The notes beneath the pieces were generated by a model. It was not told where the DNA came from and did no database searches. It was given only the letters and a program-made list of their open reading frames with translations. The position numbers were made by a program, and so were the translations under genes. Shown here one piece after another: positions 1-7,388 of a DNA stretch of 64,000 nucleotides (the first letter of the stretch is position 1; each line of letters begins with the position of its first letter). The stretch lies in contig JAFUVB010000003.1 in NCBI GenBank assembly GCA_017471245.1, positions 1 through 64,000 of the forward strand, written 5' to 3'. This DNA comes from Prevotella sp. (GTDB lineage Bacteria > Bacteroidota > Bacteroidia > Bacteroidales > Bacteroidaceae).

Positions 1-128
1 CGATATGAGGGCGTTCTTTGATTTGGTGAGAAATGTGTAGGAATATGTAAGTCCTCTCGTTTCTAAAGTGTTACCAGTTTCCTCTTTAAACAATGGTAAC
101 TAATTGATATTCAATATTAAAATAAAAC

Positions 129-287
129 TTATACTATTTTGGGGTCGTACTCCACCAGTGCAGTGCGAGCAGCAAAGTTAACGGCGGCATGGCTGATACC
201 ATTCATCTCGCTGAGCCGCCTTTCCACATTGGCGGCACAGCCGGCATAAGCCATGCCGATCACGGCAATGGTCTTCTTTTCCATCAT
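129..287 (-). pseudogene. Truncated HMA (heavy-metal-associated) domain remnant
   Basis: A 52-codon frame starts at ATG-ATG (287 or 284) and stops at TAA 129-131. Its translation follows the first half of an HMA domain: strand 1 (KKTIAVIGM), helix 1 (CAANVERRLSEM), then two strands ending in ALVEYDP. The last helix and strand are missing, and the sequence beyond the stop is AT-rich and non-coding. The metal motif GMxCxxC is read as GMAYAGC, so the first cysteine (residue 14) is tyrosine. It lies 15 bases behind the preceding leftward gene and may share its transcript. The likeliest reading is the leftover N-terminus of a CopA-type P-ATPase or of a small copper chaperone. It could still be expressed, but binding metal with one cysteine would be poor. 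The domain match is clear; the decay is inferred. Confidence 0.55.
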
Positions 288-302
288 GCTTGTTTGGGAA
301 TC

Positions 303-929
303 TTATTCCTCGTTGCCGAAGAGACCTTTCACCAGGTTGTCGAGAGCCTTGTTCACCTCATCCTCAATCCGGTCTTTCACCTTCGAGGAAACATCATCGA
401 TGGTCTGGTTGATGATGCCCTTCACATTGTCTTCAATGGTGGTGGAGTCGTTAACCAAGCTTCCTGCTCCCGGCACGGCACCCACGATGCCGTCCCACAG
501 CTTGTTGGTCTGTTGGTCAACCAATCCCTGCAGGTCTTTTTTGTCGAAAAGCACCCACACGTGGTTCAGCAGTCCCACGGAGAGCACATGGTTCTCGCCG
601 TTGAGTTCTGCTTTTGCCAGGCTGAACACCAGATAGTTATCCACGTTGATATTGCTGTCGAGCGTGATGTCCACCAGTTTCGACACCACGATATTGCCGA
701 GCACAGCCCAGCTGCCCACCTTTCCCGTGAGCGAACTGGTAACAGCCGAGCTCACTTCGGCGTTGATTGCCTCCTTATGGTCGTATTTGCCGGGACATGT
801 CACGGCAAACAAGATCAGCACGCCGATGATAATTGTGAGTATCCACCACTTGCGGTTACCGCGTTTCTCCTTTCTTTCCTTTGCGCGCGACTCTTTTGCC
901 ACGTCTTCATCGTATTTCTCAATGTTCAT
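303..929 (-). CDS. Membrane-anchored DUF4359-like protein
   Basis: Protein of 208 residues, unknown function. After a charged N-terminus (residues 1-27, rich in K, R and E) comes one membrane segment (28-44, WWILTIIIGVLILFAVT), then CPGKYDHKEAI and a soluble C-terminal domain with long amphipathic helices. The layout and the P-x-K-x-x-H-K/R-E-A motif after the membrane segment match the DUF4359-type protein at 6687-7196, so the two are distant paralogues. A longer frame opens 72 bases upstream, but the start at 929 fits a promoter at 959-990 and puts a normal N-terminus before the anchor. The extra-membrane domain probably lies in the periplasm. The HMA remnant follows 15 bases downstream. 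Confidence 0.75.
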   Translation of the reverse strand: MNIEKYDEDVAKESRAKERKEKRGNRKWWILTIIIGVLILFAVTCPGKYDHKEAINAEVSSAVTSSLTGKVGSWAVLGNIVVSKLVDITLDSNINVDNYLVFSLAKAELNGENHVLSVGLLNHVWVLFDKKDLQGLVDQQTNKLWDGIVGAVPGAGSLVNDSTTIEDNVKGIINQTIDDVSSKVKDRIEDEVNKALDNLVKGLFGNEE

Positions 930-958
930 AGTCTCAATAATTTGGTTAGTATTGATGG

Positions 959-990
959 CAAAGGTACGAATAATTTTCCAATGAACCAAC
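959..990 (-). promoter_or_regulatory. Bacteroidetes-type promoter for the DUF4359-like gene
   Basis: On the minus strand TACCTTTG (966-959) is an exact -7 box. It is preceded after 20 bases by GTTG (990-987), one mismatch from the TTTG -33 box. It ends 29 bases before the chosen start codon. Confidence 0.6.
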
Positions 991-1148
991 TTTTTATGCA
1001 ATTCATTTGCTATGTCTTTGTTATTTCGTCTTGTTGTCGAAGTAGGGGTGGGGGGATTGTTTGCTCATGGCAAGGGCCTTGAAAGGTCTCTTCGCGCGCG
1101 CGTCCCCCTGTTGAAAAAGAATATTATGGTGCACCTGAGGCAAATGGT

Positions 1149-1768
1149 CTGATTAACAGATGGTTGCGAAAAATCAAGTGGCACCCGATGCGACACCCGA
1201 TGCAGCACCTGATGGGGCACCTGGTGGGGTGTTTTCGGGGGCGAGAGATTAGAAGTAATCTCTCACTTCTCTCTTCTCGCTTCACACCTCTGATAATCTC
1301 CTCTTTTCTTTGGTGCAGTTGCGACCTCTTTTCTTTGGCGCAAAGAAAAGAGGCAAAAGAAACATCCACCCTCTCTAAATCTCCCCCTATATGGGGAGAC
1401 TTAACCGCTCCTGCCCGTCGCTCTTTCATTAAGGTAAGCTCGCCCCGTCAAAGGGGCGGCTTGATTTTTTTTCGGCTTACGCCAGGTGGTTGTGGGTTCG
1501 GCTTGCTTTTTTCGGCTTACGCAGGGGCGTTGTGGGTTCGGGGCTTGATTTTTTTTCGGCTTACGCAGGGGCGTTGTGGGGCGGTGGCTTGATTCTTTTT
1601 CGGATTTCGCAGGGTGAATAGAAAGGAGGAAGAAACAATATGAGAAGCGGCTCACCCGTAAAAGTTTCCAAAATGTTCCAGAAAAAGGGTGCATAGGTGC
1701 CGCATCAGGTGCTGCATCGGGTGTCGCATCGGGTGTCGCATGATTTTTGCGAAGTCGTTGATAATGAG
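1149..1768. repeat. Element E1: 620-bp block bounded by long inverted arms of 12-base units
   Basis: The outer ends read CTGATTAACAG (1149-1159) and, inverted, CTCATTATCAA (1768-1758), each followed inward by GC(G)AAAAATCA. The arms then contain 12-base units of the form CACCCGATGCGA. Bases 1182-1214 are the exact reverse complement of 1703-1735 (33 of 33). Between the arms lies one copy of the palindrome-rich unit (1325-1624). No credible reading frame is present. Three further elements of the same plan (E2-E4) occur in this window with different arm sequences. There is no transposase, so if it is mobile it is non-autonomous; an RNA or DNA structural role is equally possible. Confidence 0.7.
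1325..1624 (+). repeat. Palindrome-rich intergenic unit, copy 1
   Basis: Begins with CCTCTTTTCTTTGGCGCAAA and contains three short palindromes in order: TTTCTTTG-gcg-CAAAGAAA, CTCCCC-ctatat-GGGGAG and CGCCCC-gtcaa-GGGGCG. A tail follows of about three near-repeats of roughly 40 bases (TTCGGCTTACGCAGGGGCGT and variants), ending in CAGGGTGAATAGAAAG. Four other copies lie at 9994-10210, 10299-10601, 11630-11802 (reverse) and 39550-39816 (reverse). Frames across it start with MKERRAGAVK but shift between copies, so it is not coding. Confidence 0.8.
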
Positions 1769-1845
1769 GATGATAGACTCAGGTGTCGAACTTTTTAAAA
1801 ACATACTCTATATGTGAGGCGCTGTTGGTATGTACCAGGGTGTAA

Positions 1846-1950
1846 AAGCGTTGGCTTTTATTGTGCAAAAGCGTAGGTTTTAGCAGTTGAAAGCTTATGT
1901 TTTAGCAGTTGAAAGCGTAGGTTTCGTGGAGCGAAAAGATAGTTTTTGTA
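1846..1950 (+). repeat. Array of ~23-base GCATAGGTTTT units
   Basis: About four imperfect units (such as GTTGAAAGCGTAGGTTTCGT) to the right of element E1. The same unit forms arrays at 11112-11312, 37641-37790 and, inverted, 58120-58272. Together with E1 and its enclosed unit it fills most of the 1.1-kb gap 930-2037; the rest of that gap shows nothing I recognise besides the two promoters. Confidence 0.65.
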
Positions 1951-1967
1951 AGAAAAAAACGATTTCG

Positions 1968-1999
1968 TTTGGCAGTTTGTTCAGTTCTTCGTAACTTTG
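1968..1999 (+). promoter_or_regulatory. Promoter for the Cys/Met PLP enzyme
   Basis: TTTG (1968-1971), 20 bases, then TAACTTTG (1992-1999): an exact Bacteroidetes -33/-7 pair 38 bases before the start codon. Confidence 0.75.
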
Positions 2000-2037
2000 C
2001 CAATCAAATTTAAACTACTAAAAAGCTGAATTTAAAA

Positions 2038-3210
2038 ATGAAGAATCAGACAAAAGCGATTCATACACCATTCCGCCGTCGCGATGCCTACGATGCATTG
2101 TCGATGCCGGTGTATAACGCTGTGGCATTCGAATTCGACGATGCCGCCACGATGAGCGATGCGTTCTGCAACAGAATCGATGCTCCCGACTATTCAAGAG
2201 TGGAAAACCCGACGGTGACTTATCTGGAGCACAAGGTGAAAACGCTCACTGGCGCCTCTTATGTGGGTGCTTTCAACTCGGGAATGGCTGCTATCAGCAA
2301 TGCATTGATGGCTGTGGCGGCGCAGGGAAAGAATATTGTCACCTCAAAGCATCTCTTCGGCAACACGTTTTCGCTGCTCACGCAGACACTTGCGCGTTTC
2401 GGCGTGGAGGCAAAGCTGTGCGACCTGACCAATATAGGGGAAGTTGAAAAGGCAGTGGATGAGAACACGTGCTGCATCTTCTTGGAGATCATCACCAACC
2501 CGCAGCTTGAAGTAGCCGACTTGCAGGCTTTGGCAGAGGTGGCACATAGAAACAGCATCCCACTGATTGCCGATTCCACCATCATACCGTTCACGGAGAC
2601 CAACCTCCACGCCTTGGGCGTTGACATCGAAGTGGTTTCAAGCACGAAATACCTGTCGGGCGGTGCCACGTCGTTAGGCGGTCTGGTGATCGACTACGGC
2701 ACAACACCGGGCTTCTGCGAGCGTGTGGCGCTGGAAATGCTGTTCAATTTCGGAGCATACATGACTCCGCAGGTGGCATACATGCAGACCTTGGGTCTGG
2801 AAACACTCAATGCGCGCTATCGTGTGCAGTCGTCAAACGCCTTAGAACTGGCGCGCAGGCTGCGACAGTTGCCGCAGATCAAATACGTGAACTATGCAGG
2901 ATTGGAGGAACATCCCTATCATGAACTGGCGCAACGGCAGTTTGGCAAGACGGCAGGTGCCATGATGACCATCGACTTGGAGAGCCGCGAGGCGTGTTTC
3001 CGCTTCATCAACCGGCTGAAGCTGATACGCCGCGCCACCAACCTGTTCGACAACAAGTCGCTTGCCATCCATCCCGCCAGCACCATCTACGGCAATTTCC
3101 CCGAGGAGATGGTAGAGGAGATGGACGTGAAGCAGACCACTATCCGCCTGTCCATTGGATTGGAGGATGTTGACGACCTGTTTGAGGATATCAGGCAGGC
3201 GGTATGTTAG
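2038..3210 (+). CDS. Cys/Met-metabolism PLP-dependent enzyme (cystathionine gamma-synthase/lyase family)
   Basis: A 390-residue fold-type I PLP enzyme of the transsulfuration family, acting in the cytoplasm on homoserine- or cysteine-derived substrates. Family signs are the N-terminal YSRVENPTV segment that holds PLP phosphate from the partner subunit, the AFNSGMAAIS loop, IADSTIIPF carrying the aspartate that pairs with the PLP nitrogen, and SSTKYLSGG with the Schiff-base lysine at K204. The C-terminal SIGLEDVDDL is typical. Length fits cystathionine gamma-synthase, gamma-lyase or methionine gamma-lyase better than O-acetylhomoserine sulfhydrylase (about 430 residues); sequence alone does not settle which. 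The next gene is a PatB/MalY C-S lyase, which points to methionine-cysteine interconversion. A strong promoter lies just upstream. Confidence 0.88.
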   Translation: MKNQTKAIHTPFRRRDAYDALSMPVYNAVAFEFDDAATMSDAFCNRIDAPDYSRVENPTVTYLEHKVKTLTGASYVGAFNSGMAAISNALMAVAAQGKNIVTSKHLFGNTFSLLTQTLARFGVEAKLCDLTNIGEVEKAVDENTCCIFLEIITNPQLEVADLQALAEVAHRNSIPLIADSTIIPFTETNLHALGVDIEVVSSTKYLSGGATSLGGLVIDYGTTPGFCERVALEMLFNFGAYMTPQVAYMQTLGLETLNARYRVQSSNALELARRLRQLPQIKYVNYAGLEEHPYHELAQRQFGKTAGAMMTIDLESREACFRFINRLKLIRRATNLFDNKSLAIHPASTIYGNFPEEMVEEMDVKQTTIRLSIGLEDVDDLFEDIRQAVC

Positions 3211-3211
3211 A

Positions 3212-3348
3212 AGCAAGAAGTGAGATGCAAGAAGCAAGAAGCAAGAGGCAAGAAGCAAGAGATATGCACTGAGATGCAATGCTCTATTTCATGCCTGTAT
3301 CATAGTTCTATTCTCTTGCCTCTTGCCTCTTGCTTCTTGCTTCTAACC
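3212..3348. repeat. Inverted pair of heptanucleotide arrays
   Basis: The gap between the two PLP-enzyme genes holds a run of GAAGCAAG/GAGGCAAG units (3212-3262) and, 50 bases later, the complementary run of CTTGCCT/CTTGCTT units (3313-3348). The two arms could pair into a hairpin of more than 30 bp in the intergenic RNA. The same 7-base unit recurs at 10205-10241, 11545-11623, 30346-30410, 32269-32440, 38403-38453 and 39924-39962. Confidence 0.7.
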
Positions 3349-3370
3349 TCTTAATTATTCAAAAAAAACA

Positions 3371-4579
3371 ATGAAAATGAGAACATACGACTTCGATAAG
3401 ATTGTTGACCGCACTGGCAGTGGCGACCTGAAACACTGTGTTTTGGAGGAGCGCTACGGCAGAGGCGACCTGTTGCCCCTATGGGTTGCCGACATGGATT
3501 TCGAGACACTGCCGTTCATCACCGATGCCCTGAAGGCGCGGTTGGAGCATTCGCTCTTCGGATATACCGTGGAACCTGCCGACTACTGGCCCACGGTGAT
3601 TGCGTGGATTCGCGACCATCACCAGTGGAAGGTGCGCCCCGAGTGGATCACCTATATCCCGGGCATCGTGAAAGGCATCGGTATGGTGGTGAACGTGTTC
3701 CTGGAAGAAGACGAGAAAGTAATCATCCAGTCGCCCGTGTATCATCCGTTCCGCCTCACTCCCGAGGGAAACAGGCGCGAGGTGGTGTATAATCCGCTGA
3801 TAGAAGTGAAGAACGGCTGTGAGTCTACCTACAAAATGGATTTCGACCAACTGGAAAGTCTGGCAAAAGACCCCAAGTGCCGTCTCCTCATCCTGAGCAA
3901 TCCGCACAATCCGGCAGGCGTGGTGTGGGATCGGCAGACATTGGAGCGACTGGCAGAGATATGCTACGACAACCATGTGCTTGTGATCAGCGATGAGATT
4001 CATTGCGACATGGCGATCTTCGGCCATAGGCACATCCCCTTCGCATCGGTGTCGGAGAAGGCTGCCATGTGCAGCATCACCTTCGGAGCCCCGTCGAAAA
4101 CGTTCAACATTGCAGGCATCGTGAGTTCCTATGCCATCGTTCCCAACGACGAGATACGTGAGAAATTCTATGGCTGGCTGACAGCCAATGAGTTCAACGA
4201 TGCACCCATCTTCGCGCCCATTGCCACCATCGCAGCCTTCAAGCAGGGTGAGCCGTGGCGCTTGGAGATGCTCCAGTATATTGAGGAAAATGTGCTGTTC
4301 GTGGAAGAATACTGCCGGGAGCATTTCACGAAAGGCGGTTGCCAGCAGATCATTCCATGGCGCCCGCAGGCTTCGTTCCTGGTTTGGCTCGACTGCCGCG
4401 GCCTTGCGCTCAACCACGATGAGCTGAACGACCTCTTCGTGAATAAGGCGCGCCTCGCCCTCAACGACGGTGAGATGTTCGGAAAAGAGGGTGCCGGCTT
4501 CATGCGACTGAACATTGCCGCGCCCCGCAGTGTCCTCCGTCAGGCGCTGGAGCAGCTGAGAGAAGCCGTATCACTATAA
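3371..4579 (+). CDS. PatB/MalY family C-S lyase (cystathionine beta-lyase)
   Basis: A 402-residue fold-type I aminotransferase-like enzyme of the MalY/PatB family, which cleaves C-S bonds of cystathionine or cysteine conjugates to give pyruvate, ammonia and a thiol. Visible marks are the LPLWVADMDFE segment near the N-terminus, FGYTVEP, ILSNPHNPAGVVW (PLP-ring aspartate and asparagine region), VISDEIHCDM, and FGAPSKTFNIAG with the PLP lysine at K243. Start ATG 3371 is followed two codons later by a second ATG (3377) that would also serve. It lies 160 bases behind the transsulfuration enzyme, separated by a repeat hairpin, so joint transcription is likely but not certain. An inverted-repeat element begins four bases after its stop. 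Confidence 0.88.
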   Translation: MKMRTYDFDKIVDRTGSGDLKHCVLEERYGRGDLLPLWVADMDFETLPFITDALKARLEHSLFGYTVEPADYWPTVIAWIRDHHQWKVRPEWITYIPGIVKGIGMVVNVFLEEDEKVIIQSPVYHPFRLTPEGNRREVVYNPLIEVKNGCESTYKMDFDQLESLAKDPKCRLLILSNPHNPAGVVWDRQTLERLAEICYDNHVLVISDEIHCDMAIFGHRHIPFASVSEKAAMCSITFGAPSKTFNIAGIVSSYAIVPNDEIREKFYGWLTANEFNDAPIFAPIATIAAFKQGEPWRLEMLQYIEENVLFVEEYCREHFTKGGCQQIIPWRPQASFLVWLDCRGLALNHDELNDLFVNKARLALNDGEMFGKEGAGFMRLNIAAPRSVLRQALEQLREAVSL

Positions 4580-4583
4580 AAAA

Positions 4584-4724
4584 GAGGGTAAGTCAAAAAG
4601 AAACCACAACGGATTTCACGGATTGCAGATTATTTAGGTTCCTAATTTTCTGTATGACTTAAATCCGTAAAATCCGCGAAATCCGTTGTTTCAATAGGAA
4701 TATCTGTATTTTGACACACCCCTT
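4584..4724 (-). repeat. MITE-like element T1 (reverse orientation)
   Basis: Member of a family of about 140 bp. Outer ends GAGGGTAAGTCAAAAAG and, inverted, GGGGTGTGTCAAAATACAG enclose a nearly perfect long palindrome built from CGGATTTCA/CGGATTTTA units (ACAACGGATTTCACGGATT at one side, its complement at the other). It starts four bases after the stop of the PatB-type gene. Other copies: 17488, 20210, 37516 (partial), 55778, 62877. The strong stem-loop should act as a transcript-end structure in both directions. Confidence 0.8.
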
Positions 4725-4743
4725 CAATATCATTAAAAGAAGA

Positions 4744-5553
4744 ATGACAGAACAGCAAATCACGAGTGCACAGAATCCGAAGATCAAGAAGCTGCTGGCG
4801 CTTCAGCAGAAATCATCGGAGCGACGCAAGGAAGGACTCTTTGTGGTGGAAGGTCGCAGGGAGTTGGAGCATTGTTTGAAAGCAGGTTATGAGATAGACA
4901 CGCTGTTCTATTGTCAGCAGATGATGGAAGGGCAGGCAGAGTGGGGCGGTTTGCTGCGTGAAACCAAAGCAGGGAATGTGTTCCAGGTGTCATCCTCGGT
5001 ATACGAAAAGATTGCTTATCGCGGCAGCACGGAAGGTGTCGTTGCCGAAGTGAAATCGAAAAACGTGCGCTTGGAGGATCTCTGGCTGCCCGAAAACCCG
5101 CTGCTGATGGTTCTCGAGAGTGTGGAGAAACCTGGAAACCTGGGTGCCATCCTGCGCAGTGCTGATGCCGCGCATGCCGATGCCGTGATCGTGTGCGATC
5201 CGTTGACCGATCTCTACAACCCGAACCTCATCCGTTCCAGCATAGGAGCCGCGTTCACGGTGCCGTGCGTGGCATGCTCGTCGGATGAATGCATCGCTTT
5301 TCTGAAGCAGCGCGGCATCCGTATTCTCACCGCACAGCTGCAAGACTCTGAGTATTACTATGATACCGACATGCGCCGTGGCACTGCCATCGTGATGGGA
5401 ACCGAAGCCACCGGACTGACAGACCAGTGGCGACGGGCAGCCGATGCGCATATCCGCATACCGATGCTGGGCAATCTCGACTCGCTGAACGTGTCGGTGA
5501 GTGCCGCCATCTTGCTGTTCGAGGCGGTGCGGCAGCGCATGCAACGGGGTTGA
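4744..5553 (+). CDS. SpoU/TrmH family RNA 2'-O-ribose methyltransferase
   Basis: A 269-residue SPOUT-class methyltransferase transferring methyl from AdoMet to a 2'-OH of rRNA or tRNA. An N-terminal substrate-binding domain (residues 1-95, SAQNPKIKKLLALQQK and FVVEGRRELEH) precedes the knotted catalytic domain with all three motifs: NLGAILRSADA (motif 1, catalytic Arg), VMGTEATGL (motif 2) and IPMLGNLDSLNVSVSAAI (motif 3). The ATG at 4744 is chosen; an in-frame TTG 33 bases upstream lies inside the T1 element and would add a stretch without family similarity. The target nucleotide (RlmB-like, TrmH-like or other) cannot be told. It ends three bases before the convergent Gfo/Idh/MocA gene. Confidence 0.88.
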   Translation: MTEQQITSAQNPKIKKLLALQQKSSERRKEGLFVVEGRRELEHCLKAGYEIDTLFYCQQMMEGQAEWGGLLRETKAGNVFQVSSSVYEKIAYRGSTEGVVAEVKSKNVRLEDLWLPENPLLMVLESVEKPGNLGAILRSADAAHADAVIVCDPLTDLYNPNLIRSSIGAAFTVPCVACSSDECIAFLKQRGIRILTAQLQDSEYYYDTDMRRGTAIVMGTEATGLTDQWRRAADAHIRIPMLGNLDSLNVSVSAAILLFEAVRQRMQRG

Positions 5554-5556
5554 TTC

Positions 5557-6642
5557 TCAGACCAAGTCTTCTCTTTTCAGACCGTATTTGGCAAGAATAG
5601 TATCGACTTTCACGGGCATTCCCGTTTTCAGCGACTGGTCCATGGCAAGGAGCACGGCCACCGTTCCTATGCCTTCTTTCAGGTCGGGGTAGGCAGGTGT
5701 GTTGCTGTTGATGCACTCTGCGAAGTAGTCCAGGTAGTTCTGATATTCGCCAGCATGGTGGCTTTTTCCTTCAAAGCGGAAGAAATGCTTCAGCTTATTC
5801 TCCCATGTGTACATTTTCTCCTCGCCATCCTTGTTCGTAATGGCATATCTCAAATCCATATAGTCGGCTTGGCTGCAGCCTTCAGTGCCTCTCAGGATGC
5901 AGCTCATTTCGCTTTCACGGTAGACGGGCTGTATCGGACCGGTGTAGCATCCGCTCACTCGTGCCACTCTGCCGTCGGTAGTCTTGAAGATGAAGTGCAT
6001 CGTGTCATTGTTTTTCAGCCCGCCTTTCACTCCGTTGGAACTCAGCATGCCGTAGCCCATCACCTCATCGATGTCGGGCATGTACCATCTGACGAAGTCA
6101 ACCGGATGTGACAGACCGCCATAGAGCCACTTGAACTCTGGCTGCAATGCCCACGGCTTGGCGAGGAACCAGCGCTGGTCGGCGTTGTAGAATCCTTCCA
6201 AGGTGATGATTTCTCCAATCTCGCCGGCCTCGTAGTCCTTCCGCTGGCGTTTCATTGGCTCAAAGAAGCGTGAACTCTGCCCAATCAGCACGCGTTCATG
6301 CTTTTGGCGGCTGATTTCTAATAGTTCTTTTGCCTCGGCAAGGTCGTCCATGAACGGCTTTGCGCATACGGCATGCTTGCCGGCGAGCAGTGCCTGCTTC
6401 ACGTGGAGTGCATGCAGGTGGTCGGGTGTGTAGATTCCAATCACGTCGATGCGCTCATCATCGAGCAAGTCTTGATAGTCGGTGGTGTAGTGATGAAAGT
6501 TAAACTCCTCTGCCCGTTGCTGGCAAAGCTGTTCGTTTCGGTCGCAGATGGCGATCAGTTCATAGTTGTCGCTCTGCAATGCAGCCGACATGGTACTGCG
6601 ACCTTCACCAAGCCCCAGTATCCCGATTCCTAATTTCTTCAT
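5557..6642 (-). CDS. Gfo/Idh/MocA family oxidoreductase
   Basis: A 361-residue NAD(P)-dependent oxidoreductase. The N-terminal Rossmann domain starts KKLGIGILGLGEGRS (the GxGxxR-type nucleotide loop), continues with AICDRN and IYTPDHLHALHVKQALLAGKHAVCAKPF (the EKP-like catalytic lysine motif, here AKP), and the C-terminal alpha/beta domain contains GGLSHPVDFVRWYM with a histidine at the usual active-site place. Substrates of the family are sugars, inositols and derivatives; nothing in the sequence fixes this one. The start at 6642 is preferred over an in-frame upstream ATG at 6690, which would overlap the next gene's coding end. The stretch 6643-6686 separates it from the DUF4359-like gene, probably in one transcript. 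Confidence 0.85.
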   Translation of the reverse strand: MKKLGIGILGLGEGRSTMSAALQSDNYELIAICDRNEQLCQQRAEEFNFHHYTTDYQDLLDDERIDVIGIYTPDHLHALHVKQALLAGKHAVCAKPFMDDLAEAKELLEISRQKHERVLIGQSSRFFEPMKRQRKDYEAGEIGEIITLEGFYNADQRWFLAKPWALQPEFKWLYGGLSHPVDFVRWYMPDIDEVMGYGMLSSNGVKGGLKNNDTMHFIFKTTDGRVARVSGCYTGPIQPVYRESEMSCILRGTEGCSQADYMDLRYAITNKDGEEKMYTWENKLKHFFRFEGKSHHAGEYQNYLDYFAECINSNTPAYPDLKEGIGTVAVLLAMDQSLKTGMPVKVDTILAKYGLKREDLV

Positions 6643-6686
6643 TGTTTTAGTAAATAATAATGTAGTCGTAAATCTTAAAAGCGTTC

Positions 6687-7196
6687 TCACTGTTGATTTT
6701 TCAGAGCTTCACGCTCCTTTTTCTTTTCCTCTTTCAGCCGTTTCTTCTCAGCCTTTGCCTCCTCCTTCAGTCTGCGTTTCTCTGCTTTGGCATCAGCTTT
6801 CTGCTGTTTGCGCGCCGCTTTCTCCTCAGCCTTTTCCTGTGCAGCCTCTTCCAAGGCATCGCGCAGCATGCCTTTGTTGAAGGTGATCACCTGCCCGAAC
6901 AGACCGAGAGACAGCAGTTGGTTCTTCTCTTTCATCTTGATGTGGGTGGTGTTGAACAGATAATAGTTGCTCTCCTTGAGCTTTGCCGATAGCACGCCTT
7001 CGATGGCTTTTGTCACCACGCCCTTTCCGAAGCGCGAAATGCCGTTGTCTTTGATGCCTTTGCTCTCAGCCTCTTCGTCAACATATTCCTTGATCGCCTT
7101 CATCATGGCTTCCCTGTGGGCTTTCTTGTCAGGCACGGTCTGGGTCATCAGTATTGCCACGCCCAGTATAATTACGATGGTAAGCAGTTTTTTCAT
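6687..7196 (-). CDS. DUF4359-like membrane-anchored protein with charged C-terminal helix
   Basis: A 169-residue protein of unknown function. Residues 4-19 form a membrane anchor or uncleaved signal (LLTIVIILGVAILMTQT), followed by VPDKKAHREAM, the same post-membrane motif as the 303-929 protein. The last 55 residues are almost only K, E, A, R and L (KAEKRRLKEEAKAEKKRLK) and should form one long charged helix. ATG 7196 is chosen; the frame opens 30 codons earlier, but a TATCTTTG -7 box (minus strand 7233-7226) lies directly upstream of 7196. It is followed 44 bases downstream by the oxidoreductase. Confidence 0.75.
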   Translation of the reverse strand: MKKLLTIVIILGVAILMTQTVPDKKAHREAMMKAIKEYVDEEAESKGIKDNGISRFGKGVVTKAIEGVLSAKLKESNYYLFNTTHIKMKEKNQLLSLGLFGQVITFNKGMLRDALEEAAQEKAEEKAARKQQKADAKAEKRRLKEEAKAEKKRLKEEKKKEREALKNQQ

Positions 7197-7334
7197 TGTT
7201 TTTTCCTTTTTGGTTATTATCGGCGCAAAGATACAAAGATAAATCCAAAGTGGAAATATTCTGGGTTTTATTTTGCTTTTTTCCACGCTTATTAATGAAA
7301 AATAATAGTGGCAGACAAATTAATTATCCATTTT

Positions 7335-7367
7335 TTTGTTCACTTCGGCGATTTTTTCGTATCTTTG
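7335..7367 (+). promoter_or_regulatory. Promoter for the secreted nuclease
   Basis: TTTG (7335-7338), 21 bases, TATCTTTG (7360-7367); the start codon follows 21 bases after the -7 box. Confidence 0.75.
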
Positions 7368-7388
7368 TCACCAAATAACATAATCGCA

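Noticed and set aside
1..40. Tail of a gene entering from the left (frame ending in TAG at 38-40)
   Set aside because: Only twelve codons are visible, too few to support a gene.
189..1082. Long rightward frame of 297 codons
   Set aside because: It is antisense to the DUF4359-like gene and the HMA remnant, whose own frames have clear protein features and a promoter.
4711..4743. Earlier TTG start for the SpoU methylase
   Set aside because: It lies in the T1 repeat element and adds residues not expected in the family.
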